Below are positions 17,076 through 24,023 of a stretch of DNA of 36,422 nt, piece after piece. Position numbers and translations under genes: made by a program. The notes below the pieces were generated by a model that searched no databases, had not been told where the DNA came from, and was given only the letters and a program-made list of their open reading frames with translations. How positions within the stretch are numbered: the first letter of the stretch is position 1; the number at the start of each line of letters is the position of its first letter. Source of the stretch: an uncultured Clostridia bacterium (lineage in GTDB: Bacteria; Bacillota; Clostridia; Oscillospirales; Ruminococcaceae); the NCBI GenBank assembly GCA_944386805.1, contig CALXCO010000023.1, positions 1 to 36,422 of the forward strand. Direction: 5' to 3'.

Positions 17076-18002
17076 TTGAATACCCAATACCTGCGCTATG
17101 CAGTTGAAGTTGAAAAAACAGGCTCGATCACCCGCGCTGCACAGAATCTGTATATGGGACAACCAAACCTCAGCAAGGCTATCCGTCAGCTGGAACAGGA
17201 TATCGGAATCACCATCTTTAACCGTACCGCCAAAGGCGTTGAAGTCACCCGCAAGGGCGCGGAATTTCTGGCATATGCTTCGACCATCCTTTCCCAGATC
17301 GACGAACTGGAAACCCTTTACCACTCTTATCAGAACGGCTGTCTGGAAATGCGGATCGGCGTTCCCCGTGCTACTTATATCGGCGACGCTTTTACCCGGT
17401 TCGTCAGCAGTCTGAGTGATGAAGAGCAGATTTCGATTGAATACCACGAATGCGACCCGTTGGGAATTCTCCGTTCTTTCTCGGAAGAGGAGCTGGATAT
17501 CGGCATCATCCGCTATCAGCTGATGAATGAAAAATATTTTACCTCTTCCATCGCCAACCATAAGCTGCAATCCGAACTGCTTTGGGAATATGAAATGAAA
17601 ATCCTGATGTCAAAGGGCCATCCGCTCGCCAGTCTCAACGAGATTCCCTATCACATGCTTTCCGGATGTCTGGAAATTGTCCAGGGTGATAACCGTGAAT
17701 CACCGATTGCGTTGTCGGAGTTTTCTCCACAGGCACGGATGCCTAAGCCTGCCAAACGAATCTTCGTCTATGAACGCGGCAGCCAGTTTGATCTGCTGCA
17801 GAATATCCCGTCCAGCTTTATGTGGGCGTCTCCCGTTCCACAGGCAATTCTCGATCAGAAACAACTGGTTCAGCGTCCCTGTCTGACGAGGGTAAATGTC
17901 TGCCGGGACGTGGTGGTCTACCCTGCCGGTCATGTACTGAATGGATATGAGCAGCGGTTTTTGACGGCAGTCCGTGACAACATCCGCCAGTTCAGCCGCT
18001 GA
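17076..18002 (+). CDS. LysR-family transcriptional regulator
   Basis: A 308-residue protein. The N-terminal winged helix-turn-helix (about 1-60) shows the family pattern GSITRAAQNLYMGQPNLSKAIRQLEQDIG and FNRTAKGVEVTRKGAEFL. A linker helix and the periplasmic-binding-protein-like effector domain (about 88-300) follow. The start is TTG at 17076 with GGGAGG eight bases upstream; no ATG is available. It is divergent from the 68-residue gene and from nothing else, so the target and effector cannot be read from the context. Confidence 0.9.
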   Translation: MNTQYLRYAVEVEKTGSITRAAQNLYMGQPNLSKAIRQLEQDIGITIFNRTAKGVEVTRKGAEFLAYASTILSQIDELETLYHSYQNGCLEMRIGVPRATYIGDAFTRFVSSLSDEEQISIEYHECDPLGILRSFSEEELDIGIIRYQLMNEKYFTSSIANHKLQSELLWEYEMKILMSKGHPLASLNEIPYHMLSGCLEIVQGDNRESPIALSEFSPQARMPKPAKRIFVYERGSQFDLLQNIPSSFMWASPVPQAILDQKQLVQRPCLTRVNVCRDVVVYPAGHVLNGYEQRFLTAVRDNIRQFSR

Positions 18003-18028
18003 TTTTCTTTTGTCATCTTTAAAATTCT

Positions 18029-18064
18029 GGCCCGCCTTTTTCAAAAAAGCGGGCCGTTTATTTT
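18029..18064 (+). terminator. terminator between the LysR gene and sigG
   Basis: GGCCCGC (18029-18035) pairs with GCGGGCC (18049-18055), extended inward by T5/A5, and is followed by GTTTATTTTAT. The genes converge here, so it may also help end sigG transcription. Confidence 0.8.
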
Positions 18065-18851
18065 ATCCTTGCAGGCTTGCCTGCACCTTATGAAGTGCTC
18101 CTTTTTCCAGCCGCGACACCTGTGCCTGAGAGATACCGATTGCACCGGAAACCTCGGTCTGGGTTTTCCCTTCAAAAAAACGCATCCCGATAATTCGCTT
18201 TTCCCGGTCGGTCAGACCTTTGAGCGCATCCCGGATGGTGATTTCGTCAATCCAGTCGCCGTCATCGCTCCCGCCGGCAATCTGGTCCATCACGCAAATC
18301 GGCTCTCCGCCGTCAGAATAGACCGGCTCATACAGAGAAACCGGGTCGACAATCGACTCCAGCGCCAGCACAACTTCGCTTTTGGGCAGCCGCAGAGCAT
18401 TTGATAGCTCAACAATTGTCGGCTCCCTTCCCAGTGAACTGGTCAGGCGTTCTTTTGCCTGCATCGACTGATAGGCAAGGTCTTTCAGCGACCGGCTGAC
18501 ACGGACCGGCGCGTAATCCCGCAGAAAGCGGCGCACTTCCCCGATAATCATCGGGACAGCATATGTTGAAAAACGTACCTCCTGGTTCAGATCAAAATGA
18601 TCAATTGCTTTAATCAATCCGATACACCCGACCTGAAACAAATCGTCCAGATTTTCGCCCCGGCCGGCAAAGCGCTGCACAACGCTGAGTACCAGCCGCA
18701 GATTCCCGCTGACTAAACGGTCCCGTGCACTTTTTTTCTGCTGCGGCGTTCCGTCCCGCATCTGGTGGAGCAGACGGGTCTTTTCCTCTTCCCGCATCAC
18801 CGGCAGACGTGAAGTATCGACACCTGCTATAACTACCTTTCCTCTGTACAT
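18063..18851 (-). CDS. sigG: late forespore RNA polymerase sigma factor SigG
   Basis: The 262-residue sigma-70-family factor is active in the forespore after engulfment. The N-terminal segment KVVIAGVDTSRLPV is the SigG-specific anti-sigma contact region. Region 2 (NLRLVLSVVQRFAGRGENLDDLFQVGCIGLIKAIDHFDLNQEVRFSTYAVPMIIGEVRR in the middle, given here only for its DLFQVGCIGL core), region 3 and region 4 (GISQAQVSRLEKGAL) are complete. The start at 18851 has AAGGAGG five bases upstream. A sigma-F/G-like promoter precedes it. The usual spoIIGA-sigE neighbours are not adjacent here. Confidence 0.95.
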   Translation of the reverse strand: MYRGKVVIAGVDTSRLPVMREEEKTRLLHQMRDGTPQQKKSARDRLVSGNLRLVLSVVQRFAGRGENLDDLFQVGCIGLIKAIDHFDLNQEVRFSTYAVPMIIGEVRRFLRDYAPVRVSRSLKDLAYQSMQAKERLTSSLGREPTIVELSNALRLPKSEVVLALESIVDPVSLYEPVYSDGGEPICVMDQIAGGSDDGDWIDEITIRDALKGLTDREKRIIGMRFFEGKTQTEVSGAIGISQAQVSRLEKGALHKVQASLQG

Positions 18852-18874
18852 AGGCACCTCCTTACGCTGCAAAT

Positions 18875-18904
18875 TAAGTATGCGCGTTTTTTGGAGAGCC
18901 ATAC
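18875..18904 (-). promoter_or_regulatory. sigma-F/sigma-G-like promoter of sigG
   Basis: On the minus strand GTATG (18900-18904) and CATACTTA (18875-18882) are separated by 17 bases, close to the GNATR and CATNNTA elements of forespore promoters. No sigma-A match is seen in the gap. This fits known sigma-F control and self-activation of sigG. Confidence 0.55.
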
Positions 18905-18906
18905 AG

Positions 18907-18948
18907 GGAAAAAGCTGGGAGCTGCATTTCGTGACAGCCCCCAGCTTT
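18907..18948 (-). terminator. terminator of the HAD phosphatase gene
   Basis: AAAGCTGGG+GCTG (18911-18924) pairs with CAGC+CCCAGCTTT (18935-18948), with one mismatch, followed on the minus strand by a T run. It separates the HAD gene from sigG. Confidence 0.8.
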
Positions 18949-18969
18949 CTTTTTTATCGATTGATCTGC

Positions 18970-19776
18970 TTACAGTTCAAAATATTTTTCCAGTGCCGCA
19001 GCGATTCCATCCTCATCATTCGACAGGGTAATCACATCGGCGGCTTCCCGTACCGGATCTTTAGCGTTTGCCATCGCAATTCCCAGACCCGCGTATTCAA
19101 TCATCGGAATATCGTTGTATCCGTCGCCGCAGGCAGCGAGTTTTTCTCTCGTCACGCCGACATATTCGCACAGTTTTTCGAGCGAAACGGCTTTGTCGAT
19201 ATTTTCCGGCATAATCTCGATAAAATACGCCTCCGAACGATAAACGCTCAGGTTGCCGAGAGCAGCGGCGATTTCCGGTTCAATTTTGCCCATATATTCC
19301 CCGTCGCCGGTCATCAGACATTTCGGTTCCTTTTCGGTGACAGCTGCCGCAAAGTCCTCGACTGCGCGTAGTGGCAGTCCGTTGATGCGGGCTTCCAGCT
19401 GGATATAGGGGTCTTCCGGCGTTTCGGTGATCACCGCGCCGTCCACATAGGTCAGTACACCAATCTTATACTGGCGTGCAAGATTTCCAATGACCGGAAT
19501 AATCTCAGGTGCCAGCGTTTTTTCATAAACTACCTGTTCATTCGACAGGTCAATTACCCGCGCGCCGTTATACGACAGAATAAAACCGCCGTATTTTTCC
19601 ATCTCCAGCTCTTTTGCGAGCGGTCGGACGCCATCTGTCGGACGGCCGGATGCAAGAATCAGCCGCAGACCTTTTTTCTGGGCATCCATCAATGCCTGCC
19701 GGGTTTTGGGCGTAATCTGTTTCTGAGAATTGGTCAGAGTGCCATCGATATCGAGTGCCAGCAAATTGTATTTCAT
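18970..19776 (-). CDS. Cof-type HAD-superfamily hydrolase
   Basis: A 268-residue phosphatase with the nucleophile motif LDIDGTL at the N-terminus, motif II SGR, a type IIB cap in the middle, the motif III lysine, and the metal-binding GDGYNDIPMIEYAG. The tail pattern GIAMANAKDPVREAADVITLSNDEDGIAAAL is typical of Cof/YidA proteins, which dephosphorylate sugar phosphates or flavin-type substrates with loose specificity. The start at 19776 (MKYNLLALDIDGT) has AGAGGA nine bases upstream; the longer frame begins seven codons earlier without a site. Single-gene unit with its own promoter and terminator. Confidence 0.92.
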   Translation of the reverse strand: MKYNLLALDIDGTLTNSQKQITPKTRQALMDAQKKGLRLILASGRPTDGVRPLAKELEMEKYGGFILSYNGARVIDLSNEQVVYEKTLAPEIIPVIGNLARQYKIGVLTYVDGAVITETPEDPYIQLEARINGLPLRAVEDFAAAVTEKEPKCLMTGDGEYMGKIEPEIAAALGNLSVYRSEAYFIEIMPENIDKAVSLEKLCEYVGVTREKLAACGDGYNDIPMIEYAGLGIAMANAKDPVREAADVITLSNDEDGIAAALEKYFEL

Positions 19777-19815
19777 CTGTCGTATTCCTCTCGTCATTTT
19801 GATTTGTCTGAAAAT

Positions 19816-19844
19816 ATTATACCCTGATTCAGCCGTCCCGTCAA
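19816..19844 (-). promoter_or_regulatory. sigma-A promoter of the HAD phosphatase gene
   Basis: Minus-strand -35 TTGACG (19839-19844), 17-base spacer and perfect -10 TATAAT (19816-19821). Confidence 0.8.
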
Positions 19845-19895
19845 TTATCCGCTCAAAAGATTTCCCAGGAAATCATCACGCCCGCTGCGCCGCAT

Positions 19896-19924
19896 TTGCA
19901 TTGCCCGGCCTGCTGTGGTATACT
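19896..19924 (+). promoter_or_regulatory. sigma-A promoter of the DNA-repair pair
   Basis: Plus-strand -35 TTGCAT (19896-19901), 17-base spacer and -10 TATACT (19919-19924), about 36 bases before the glycosylase start. Confidence 0.65.
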
Positions 19925-19960
19925 GAATGTCAGAAATGTTGCAGTGAAAGGATGGACAAG

Positions 19961-20449
19961 ATGAATTGTTTTGCGCCGCTGGTCCGACCGGATTCCAGAA
20001 TCCTGATTCTGGGGAGCTTTCCTTCCCCGTTGTCGTTTGAAAGCGGTTTTTACTATGGACACCCCCGAAACCGTTTCTGGCCTATGCTGGCCGACCTGCT
20101 CGGTCAGCCTGTCCCGCACTCGGTTGATGAGAAAAAAGAGCTGCTGATTCGCAGTCATATTGCCCTGTGGGATGTACTGGACAGCTGCGAAATCAAGGGT
20201 GCTTCTGACGCCTCTATCCGCAATCCGGTCATCAACCAGATCGCACCGGTGGTTGCAGGTTCACCGATTCGGGCCGTCTTTTTCAACGGTGCAAAGGCCG
20301 CACAGCTGTTTGCAAAGTACTGCCCACCGCTTGCGGTTCCTTCCTTCCGGATGCCCTCTACCAGTCCTGCAAATGCTGCATGGAACTTTGAACGGCTGAA
20401 AAAGGAATGGGCGGCAATTCTGCCCTATCTGCAAAGTCAGGAGGATTGA
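19961..20449 (+). CDS. hypoxanthine (deoxyinosine)-DNA glycosylase, UDG superfamily family 6
   Basis: A 162-residue base-excision enzyme that removes deaminated adenine from DNA. The motif order is that of the HDG family: LILGSFPS (15-22), YYGHPRNRFW (31-40) with the Asn at 37 in place of the uracil-glycosylase catalytic Asp, LWDVLDSCEIKGASDASI (69-86), FFNG (107-110), and the C-terminal PSTSPANA minor-groove loop. The chosen ATG at 19961 has GAAAGGA eight bases upstream; an ATG nine bases earlier lies too close to that site. The next gene starts three bases after the stop. Confidence 0.85.
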   Translation: MNCFAPLVRPDSRILILGSFPSPLSFESGFYYGHPRNRFWPMLADLLGQPVPHSVDEKKELLIRSHIALWDVLDSCEIKGASDASIRNPVINQIAPVVAGSPIRAVFFNGAKAAQLFAKYCPPLAVPSFRMPSTSPANAAWNFERLKKEWAAILPYLQSQED

Positions 20450-20452
20450 CCA

Positions 20453-20764
20453 ATGGACTCGTTTTATCAGCAGGTTTATCAGCTGGTCGCACGTATCCCC
20501 AAAGGCCGCGTCGCGACTTATGGACAGCTTGCCTGGATGCTGGGGCATCCACGCGGTGCCCGGCAGGTTGGATGGGCAATGCGGCACTGTCCCGACGGCC
20601 TTCCCTGGCAGAGGGTCGTAATGGCGGATGGTTCAATCACCGGCGGCGGATATGAACCGCTGCGCAGAATGATGCTGGAGGAAGAAGGCATTCCCTTTCT
20701 GCCAGACGGCAGGGTCGATCTTGGCGCCTGCCGGTGGGACGGAAACGAATCAACAGACGAATAA
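20453..20764 (+). CDS. alkyltransferase-like protein (ATL), inactive MGMT homologue
   Basis: A 103-residue single domain related to the C-terminal DNA-binding domain of O6-methylguanine-DNA methyltransferase: IPKGRVATYGQLAWMLGHPRGARQVGWAM holds the helix-turn-helix and arginine finger (Arg near 37). The active-site PCHRV is replaced by PWQRV, with Trp52 in place of the cysteine. That is the hallmark of ATL proteins, which bind O6-alkylguanine without repairing it and hand the lesion to nucleotide excision repair. Its ribosome site GGAGG lies inside the end of the preceding glycosylase gene, so the two are coupled. Confidence 0.92.
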   Translation: MDSFYQQVYQLVARIPKGRVATYGQLAWMLGHPRGARQVGWAMRHCPDGLPWQRVVMADGSITGGGYEPLRRMMLEEEGIPFLPDGRVDLGACRWDGNESTDE

Positions 20765-20772
20765 ATAAAGCC

Positions 20773-20814
20773 AAACAGCGTTTCCCGTAGCATGACAGGA
20801 AACGCTGTTTTAAA
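20773..20814 (+). terminator. terminator after the ATL gene
   Basis: AAACAGCGTTTCC (20773-20785) pairs with GGAAACGCTGTTT (20798-20810), followed by TTAAAAT. It is shared with the convergent DUF4234 gene. Confidence 0.8.
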
Positions 20815-20824
20815 ATACTGTTTA

Positions 20825-21214
20825 TCAATTGTAGAAATGGCTGTTATAGGCAGCTGCTAGATTGTTAAAGTTGCGGATCATCAAAAAGTGTGCAATCAGT
20901 GTTCCAATGCCGCAGAGCAGACTGCCGATAATCGCCCAGAGCAGATAAGCCGTTCCGCTTTCATCACACGGAACATTGTTGCAGTCAGCCAGCCGTTTCA
21001 TCCGGTTGCCCTGCTGATACAGCCAGTACCAGTTGTAAAACCCGCAGGTTACGATCGACAGCAATACGGCAACGGCAGGTTCGGTATAATATCCATCGTC
21101 TCCCGCCATCTGATTGATGTCTTTTGTCATTCGGTACAGATAATAAAGGCTGTAAATACCACAGGTAATGATGCTGAGCAGGAGAAAAGTCAAAAAGCTT
21201 TTCTGCTGAACCAT
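20825..21214 (-). CDS. DUF4234-type small membrane protein
   Basis: A 129-residue protein with three to four hydrophobic segments (about 5-28, 47-70, 90-115). It contains two copies of the unit LLSI.TCG.Y..Y.LY (SIITCGIYSLYYLYR and SIVTCGFYNWYWLYQ), the feature of DUF4234 proteins. Function is unknown. The start at 21214 (MVQQKSF) has AGGGG nine bases upstream; the frame extends six codons further without a site. It follows the DUF2752 gene by 14 bases and is surely co-transcribed with it. Confidence 0.8.
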   Translation of the reverse strand: MVQQKSFLTFLLLSIITCGIYSLYYLYRMTKDINQMAGDDGYYTEPAVAVLLSIVTCGFYNWYWLYQQGNRMKRLADCNNVPCDESGTAYLLWAIIGSLLCGIGTLIAHFLMIRNFNNLAAAYNSHFYN

Positions 21215-21228
21215 GATGAAACACCCCT

Positions 21229-21636
21229 TCAAATAATCTCTCGCAGCTTTTGATATACCGACGGAATCAGCGCCCCGGCATCAAACTGCATCGGAGGCGT
21301 ATCCGGGAACAGAACCCACATCCGTATCAGATATACACCGATATAAACGACAACCAGTATCCCGGTAAAAATCATGTTTTTCCGCCGGTCGGCAAAAAAG
21401 CTGCCCTTTTTCCAGAACGCCCACATCAGCACCGGGACGGTAACCGGCCAGAGCGGATGCATCCGGAAAGCTGTCACAAAATCCAGCCGCATTGCTGCCA
21501 GATACGCGCGGGTAATCCCGCAGCCCGGACACGGGACCCCGGTCAGGTGATAAAAGACACATCCCCTGTCCAGGAAAAATACCAGCCCGGTAATCACCAG
21601 CAGTCCGGTTACGGCTTTTCTGATTGCTGTTTTCAT
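21229..21636 (-). CDS. DUF2752 domain membrane protein
   Basis: A 135-residue protein with three membrane segments (about 8-24, 58-75, 88-108). It carries the DUF2752 signature PCPGCGITRA (35-44), a CxxC pair at the outer edge of the first segment, and a downstream HPLWP. Function is unknown. The start has GGAGG six bases upstream, with a good promoter just before. It is the first gene of a two-gene unit with the DUF4234 protein. Confidence 0.85.
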   Translation of the reverse strand: MKTAIRKAVTGLLVITGLVFFLDRGCVFYHLTGVPCPGCGITRAYLAAMRLDFVTAFRMHPLWPVTVPVLMWAFWKKGSFFADRRKNMIFTGILVVVYIGVYLIRMWVLFPDTPPMQFDAGALIPSVYQKLREII

Positions 21637-21654
21637 ATCGTTCCTCCAAAATAT

Positions 21655-21683
21655 ATCCTATCATACCGATGAAATTTTGTCAA
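21655..21683 (-). promoter_or_regulatory. sigma-A promoter of the DUF2752-DUF4234 unit
   Basis: Minus-strand consensus -35 TTGACA (21678-21683), 17-base spacer and -10 TAGGAT (21655-21660), 18 bases from the start codon. Confidence 0.7.
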
Positions 21684-21719
21684 TCGTTTTTAATTTGAGC
21701 ATCTTTTCCCCCTTTCAGC

Positions 21720-21748
21720 TTGACAAACCGACCACTGCATGATAAAAT
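21720..21748 (+). promoter_or_regulatory. sigma-A promoter of rnpB
   Basis: Plus-strand consensus -35 TTGACA (21720-21725), 17-base spacer and -10 TAAAAT (21743-21748), placing the start at about 21755, where the RNase P RNA begins. Confidence 0.8.
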
Positions 21749-21754
21749 ACCGTT

Positions 21755-22083
21755 TGTGAGCAGGCTGTGTGGCAGCGTGTTTTTACATGAGGAAAGTCCG
21801 AGCATCACAGGACAGGATAGCTGCTAACGGCAGCCGAAGGCGACTTTAGGGAAAGTGCAACAGAAAATTACCGCCGGGTTTTCCCGGTAAGGATGGAAAG
21901 GCGAGGTAAGAGCTCACCAGCGGGACGGAGACGTCCCGGCTCTGTAAACCCTATCCGATGCAACACCGACTGGAAGGTTATCGCTGGTCCGGCGCTTCCG
22001 AAGGGTGGCTTGAGCAGGACGGCAACGTCCTGTCGAGATAGATTGTCACACACGACAGAACTCGGCTTACAGGCCTGGTCACA
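21755..22083 (+). ncRNA. rnpB: RNase P RNA, class A
   Basis: Catalytic RNA that matures the 5' ends of tRNAs. About 330 bases. The conserved cores are visible in order: GAGGAAAGTCCGAGC (P4 5' side), GGGAAAGTGCAACAGA, the AAGGATGGAAAGGCGAGGTAAGAGCTC-type J/P10-11 region (only its GAGGTAAGAGCTCACC part is quoted as diagnostic), GTAAACCCTAT, and ACAGAACTCGGCTTACAGGCC (P4 3' side). The ends TGTGAGCAGGC and GCCTGGTCACA pair as stem P1 with one mismatch, which sets the boundaries to within a few bases. The layout is the ancestral class A of clostridia rather than the Bacillus class B. Confidence 0.95.
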
Positions 22084-22097
22084 TTTTTTAAAAATTC

Positions 22098-22126
22098 GGT
22101 TCCCTTTGTTTTGGGGACCTTTTTTA
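22098..22126 (+). terminator. first terminator of rnpB
   Basis: GGTTCCC (22098-22104) pairs with GGGGACC (22113-22119), followed by a run of T. Confidence 0.75.
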
Positions 22127-22137
22127 TTGCTTATCTG

Positions 22138-22173
22138 CCGCCGTACAGCAATCAGCAGCTGTATGGCGGTTTT
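22138..22173 (+). terminator. second, tandem terminator of rnpB
   Basis: CCGCCGTACAGC (22138-22149) pairs with GCTGTATGGCGG (22158-22169), with one G-U as RNA, followed by TTTTC. It is a backup terminator before the nfeD promoter region. Confidence 0.6.
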
Positions 22174-22230
22174 CATTTGGACAGGATATCTTAGTTTTTG
22201 TCAAAAAAACCTTAGATTTTGTTTTTCCTA

Positions 22231-22259
22231 TTGCGCTCGCGGATGGAATGTGTTAGCAT
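22231..22259 (+). promoter_or_regulatory. possible promoter of the nfeD-SPFH unit
   Basis: TTGCGC (22231-22236), 17-base spacer and TAGCAT (22254-22259). The -10 is weak; this is the best match in the gap after rnpB. Confidence 0.35.
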
Positions 22260-22293
22260 AAAGACGGTAACAAGAGAATATCTTTCATCCGAT

Positions 22294-22315
22294 TACTTCG
22301 AAGTAGTTATTTTTT
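22294..22315 (+). repeat. palindrome with T run in the nfeD leader
   Basis: TACTTCGAAGTA (22294-22305) is a perfect palindrome, followed by GTTATTTTTTG. It could be an operator or a weak hairpin that attenuates transcription into nfeD. Confidence 0.35.
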
Positions 22316-22335
22316 GACAACGGGAGGGAATCATT

Positions 22336-22770
22336 ATGTGGCAATATATTTTCTGGGTGATACTTTTTGTACTGGCGCTCGTTGTCGAAGGGCTGACCAT
22401 GCAGCTTGTTTCCATCTGGTTCGCCGTCGGCTCAGCTGCCGCTCTGATCGTTTCGTTTTTCACCGATTCTTTTATCATACAGGCGACCGTTTTCGTTCTG
22501 GTGTCCCTGGTGCTGTTCCTTGCGACCCGTCCGCTGGTCCGCAAACTGAACCGCAGTCCAAGGGTCCACACCAATGCCGACAGTGTCATCGGGATGGAAG
22601 GAATCGTTAAAGAGGATATCAATACCCTCGCCGGAACCGGCCGAGTGTATGTAAATGGTCTTTATTGGGCGGCAAAAGCTGATCAGATCATCCCCGCCGG
22701 GGATAAAATCGTCGTCCTTTCGGTGCAGGGTGTGACACTGTCGGTTCGCCCGGCTGAAAAAGCTGAATAA
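22336..22770 (+). CDS. NfeD-family membrane protein (short form)
   Basis: A 144-residue protein with three membrane segments (about 4-22, 28-42, 46-66) and a C-terminal OB-fold domain (about 85-140, GMEGIVKEDINTLAGTGRVYVNG.YWAAKAD..IPAG). It lacks the N-terminal ClpP-like protease domain of long NfeD proteins, so it is the short type. Short NfeD proteins are coupled with stomatin-like SPFH proteins and act in membrane microdomains and quality control. That is the case here, with an SPFH gene 74 bases downstream. The start has GGGAGG about ten bases upstream. Confidence 0.9.
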   Translation: MWQYIFWVILFVLALVVEGLTMQLVSIWFAVGSAAALIVSFFTDSFIIQATVFVLVSLVLFLATRPLVRKLNRSPRVHTNADSVIGMEGIVKEDINTLAGTGRVYVNGLYWAAKADQIIPAGDKIVVLSVQGVTLSVRPAEKAE

Positions 22771-22844
22771 GGAAAGCTTAGTTTTCAGATAATCCGCTGA
22801 TGCGGTTATATAAAGTGTGCTATGATTAAAAGGAGGAAATTTTT

Positions 22845-23801
22845 ATGACAGAGTATGTAGTTCCTTTCATCTTGCTGTTGGTTATTCTGGTCATCCTGCT
22901 GGTATTGATCGCCAACCTTAAAATCGTTCCACAGGCACAGGAATATGTCGTTGAACGGTTGGGTTCCTATTTTGCGACATGGCAGACCGGCGTACACTTC
23001 AAGATTCCGTTCATTGATCGAATTGCCAAAAAGGTTTCGCTGAAGGAAAATGTTGTTGACTTCCCGCCTCAGCCGGTTATCACCAAAGATAACGTTACCA
23101 TGCAGATCGATACCGTCGTCTTTTATCTGGTATCCGACCCCAAGCTCTTTACCTACGGCATCGACCGCCCGATTTCCGCTATTGAAAACCTGACGGCTAC
23201 CACCCTTCGTAACATTATTGGTGATCTCGATCTCGATGCGACCCTCACTTCCCGTGATATTATCAATACCAAAATTACCTCGATTCTTGATGAGGCATCC
23301 GACAAGTGGGGCATCAAAGTTACCCGTGTTGAACTGAAAAACATTATGCCTCCCAGAGAAATTCAGGATTCGATGGAAAAGCAGATGAAAGCCGAACGTG
23401 AGAGACGTGAAGCAATCCTCCAGGCTGAAGGCCGTAAAAAGAGCCAGATTCTGGTTGCCGAAGGCGAAAAGGAATCCCAGATTCTCCGCGCTGAGGCTGA
23501 AAAAGAAGCGGCAATCCTGAAGGCTGAGGCCGAAAAGGAAAGACGGATCAAGGAAGCTGAAGGTCAGGCTCAGGCAATCCTGACGGTCCAGCAGGCAAAT
23601 GCTGACGCGCTCAGATTGCTGACCCAGGCTGACCCCTCCGGCAAGGTCCTGACCCTCAAGAGTCTGGAAACCCTCGCCCATGTCGCCGATGGCAAGGCAA
23701 CCAAGATCATTATTCCGAGTGAAATTCAGAACCTCGGCGGACTGGTTGCTTCCCTGAAAGCATGTGCCGATGTGGCAGAAGACGAAAATACGAAAGCATA
23801 A
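22845..23801 (+). CDS. SPFH/Band 7 stomatin-like membrane scaffold protein (QmcA type)
   Basis: A 318-residue protein with one N-terminal membrane helix (5-24) and an SPFH domain (about 25-175: IVPQAQEYVVERLG, GVHFKIPFIDRI, NLTATTLRNIIGDLDLD). A coiled coil follows, in which the unit IL.AEaEKe.. recurs every 11 residues (191-234), then the stomatin tail TKIIIPSEIQNLGG. Such proteins oligomerise on the membrane and regulate proteases such as FtsH. AGGAGG lies about eight bases before the ATG. It is paired with a short NfeD upstream. Confidence 0.93.
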   Translation: MTEYVVPFILLLVILVILLVLIANLKIVPQAQEYVVERLGSYFATWQTGVHFKIPFIDRIAKKVSLKENVVDFPPQPVITKDNVTMQIDTVVFYLVSDPKLFTYGIDRPISAIENLTATTLRNIIGDLDLDATLTSRDIINTKITSILDEASDKWGIKVTRVELKNIMPPREIQDSMEKQMKAERERREAILQAEGRKKSQILVAEGEKESQILRAEAEKEAAILKAEAEKERRIKEAEGQAQAILTVQQANADALRLLTQADPSGKVLTLKSLETLAHVADGKATKIIIPSEIQNLGGLVASLKACADVAEDENTKA

Positions 23802-23813
23802 TTTGTGATGACC

Positions 23814-23843
23814 GCCGGGTGCCCCAAAAAGCGCCCGGCTTTT
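23814..23843 (+). terminator. terminator after the SPFH gene
   Basis: GCCGGGTGC (23814-23822) pairs with GCGCCCGGC (23831-23839), with one G-U-type mismatch, followed by TTTTG. Confidence 0.8.
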
Positions 23844-23914
23844 GTCTTGTCGGTGCAGATTATACGCGTCATAACTTTTTTGGCTTTGCAATATACTGGA
23901 TGGCGCCGTGGTTC

Positions 23915-23943
23915 TTGACAATGACGTTTTAATGTGATACTAT
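23915..23943 (+). promoter_or_regulatory. sigma-A promoter of apgM
   Basis: Plus-strand consensus -35 TTGACA (23915-23920), 17-base spacer and -10 TACTAT (23938-23943), about 75 bases before the start codon. Confidence 0.75.
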
Positions 23944-24023
23944 GTCAATAACTTTAACGCATCGAATGGCTGAACAGGCTGTTTGGAGTGTGCGCAATCT
24001 TGATCTGGAAGGAAGCTGACATA

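Noticed and set aside
16887-17570. Upstream extension of the 68-aa gene into the LysR gene
   Set aside because: The long frame overlaps LysR in antisense. The ATG at 16886 has a strong ribosome site and promoter, so the gene is short.
22162-22260. Possible 32-codon peptide after rnpB
   Set aside because: No ribosome site; it begins within the right arm of the second rnpB terminator.
22771-22844. Separate promoter for the SPFH gene
   Set aside because: TATGAT is present near 22830 but no -35 box fits at 16-18 bases; joint transcription with nfeD is more likely.
22806-23921. 371-codon open frame opposite the SPFH gene
   Set aside because: Its composition mirrors the repeated coiled coil on the other strand (long Phe/Leu/Ser runs); not a gene.
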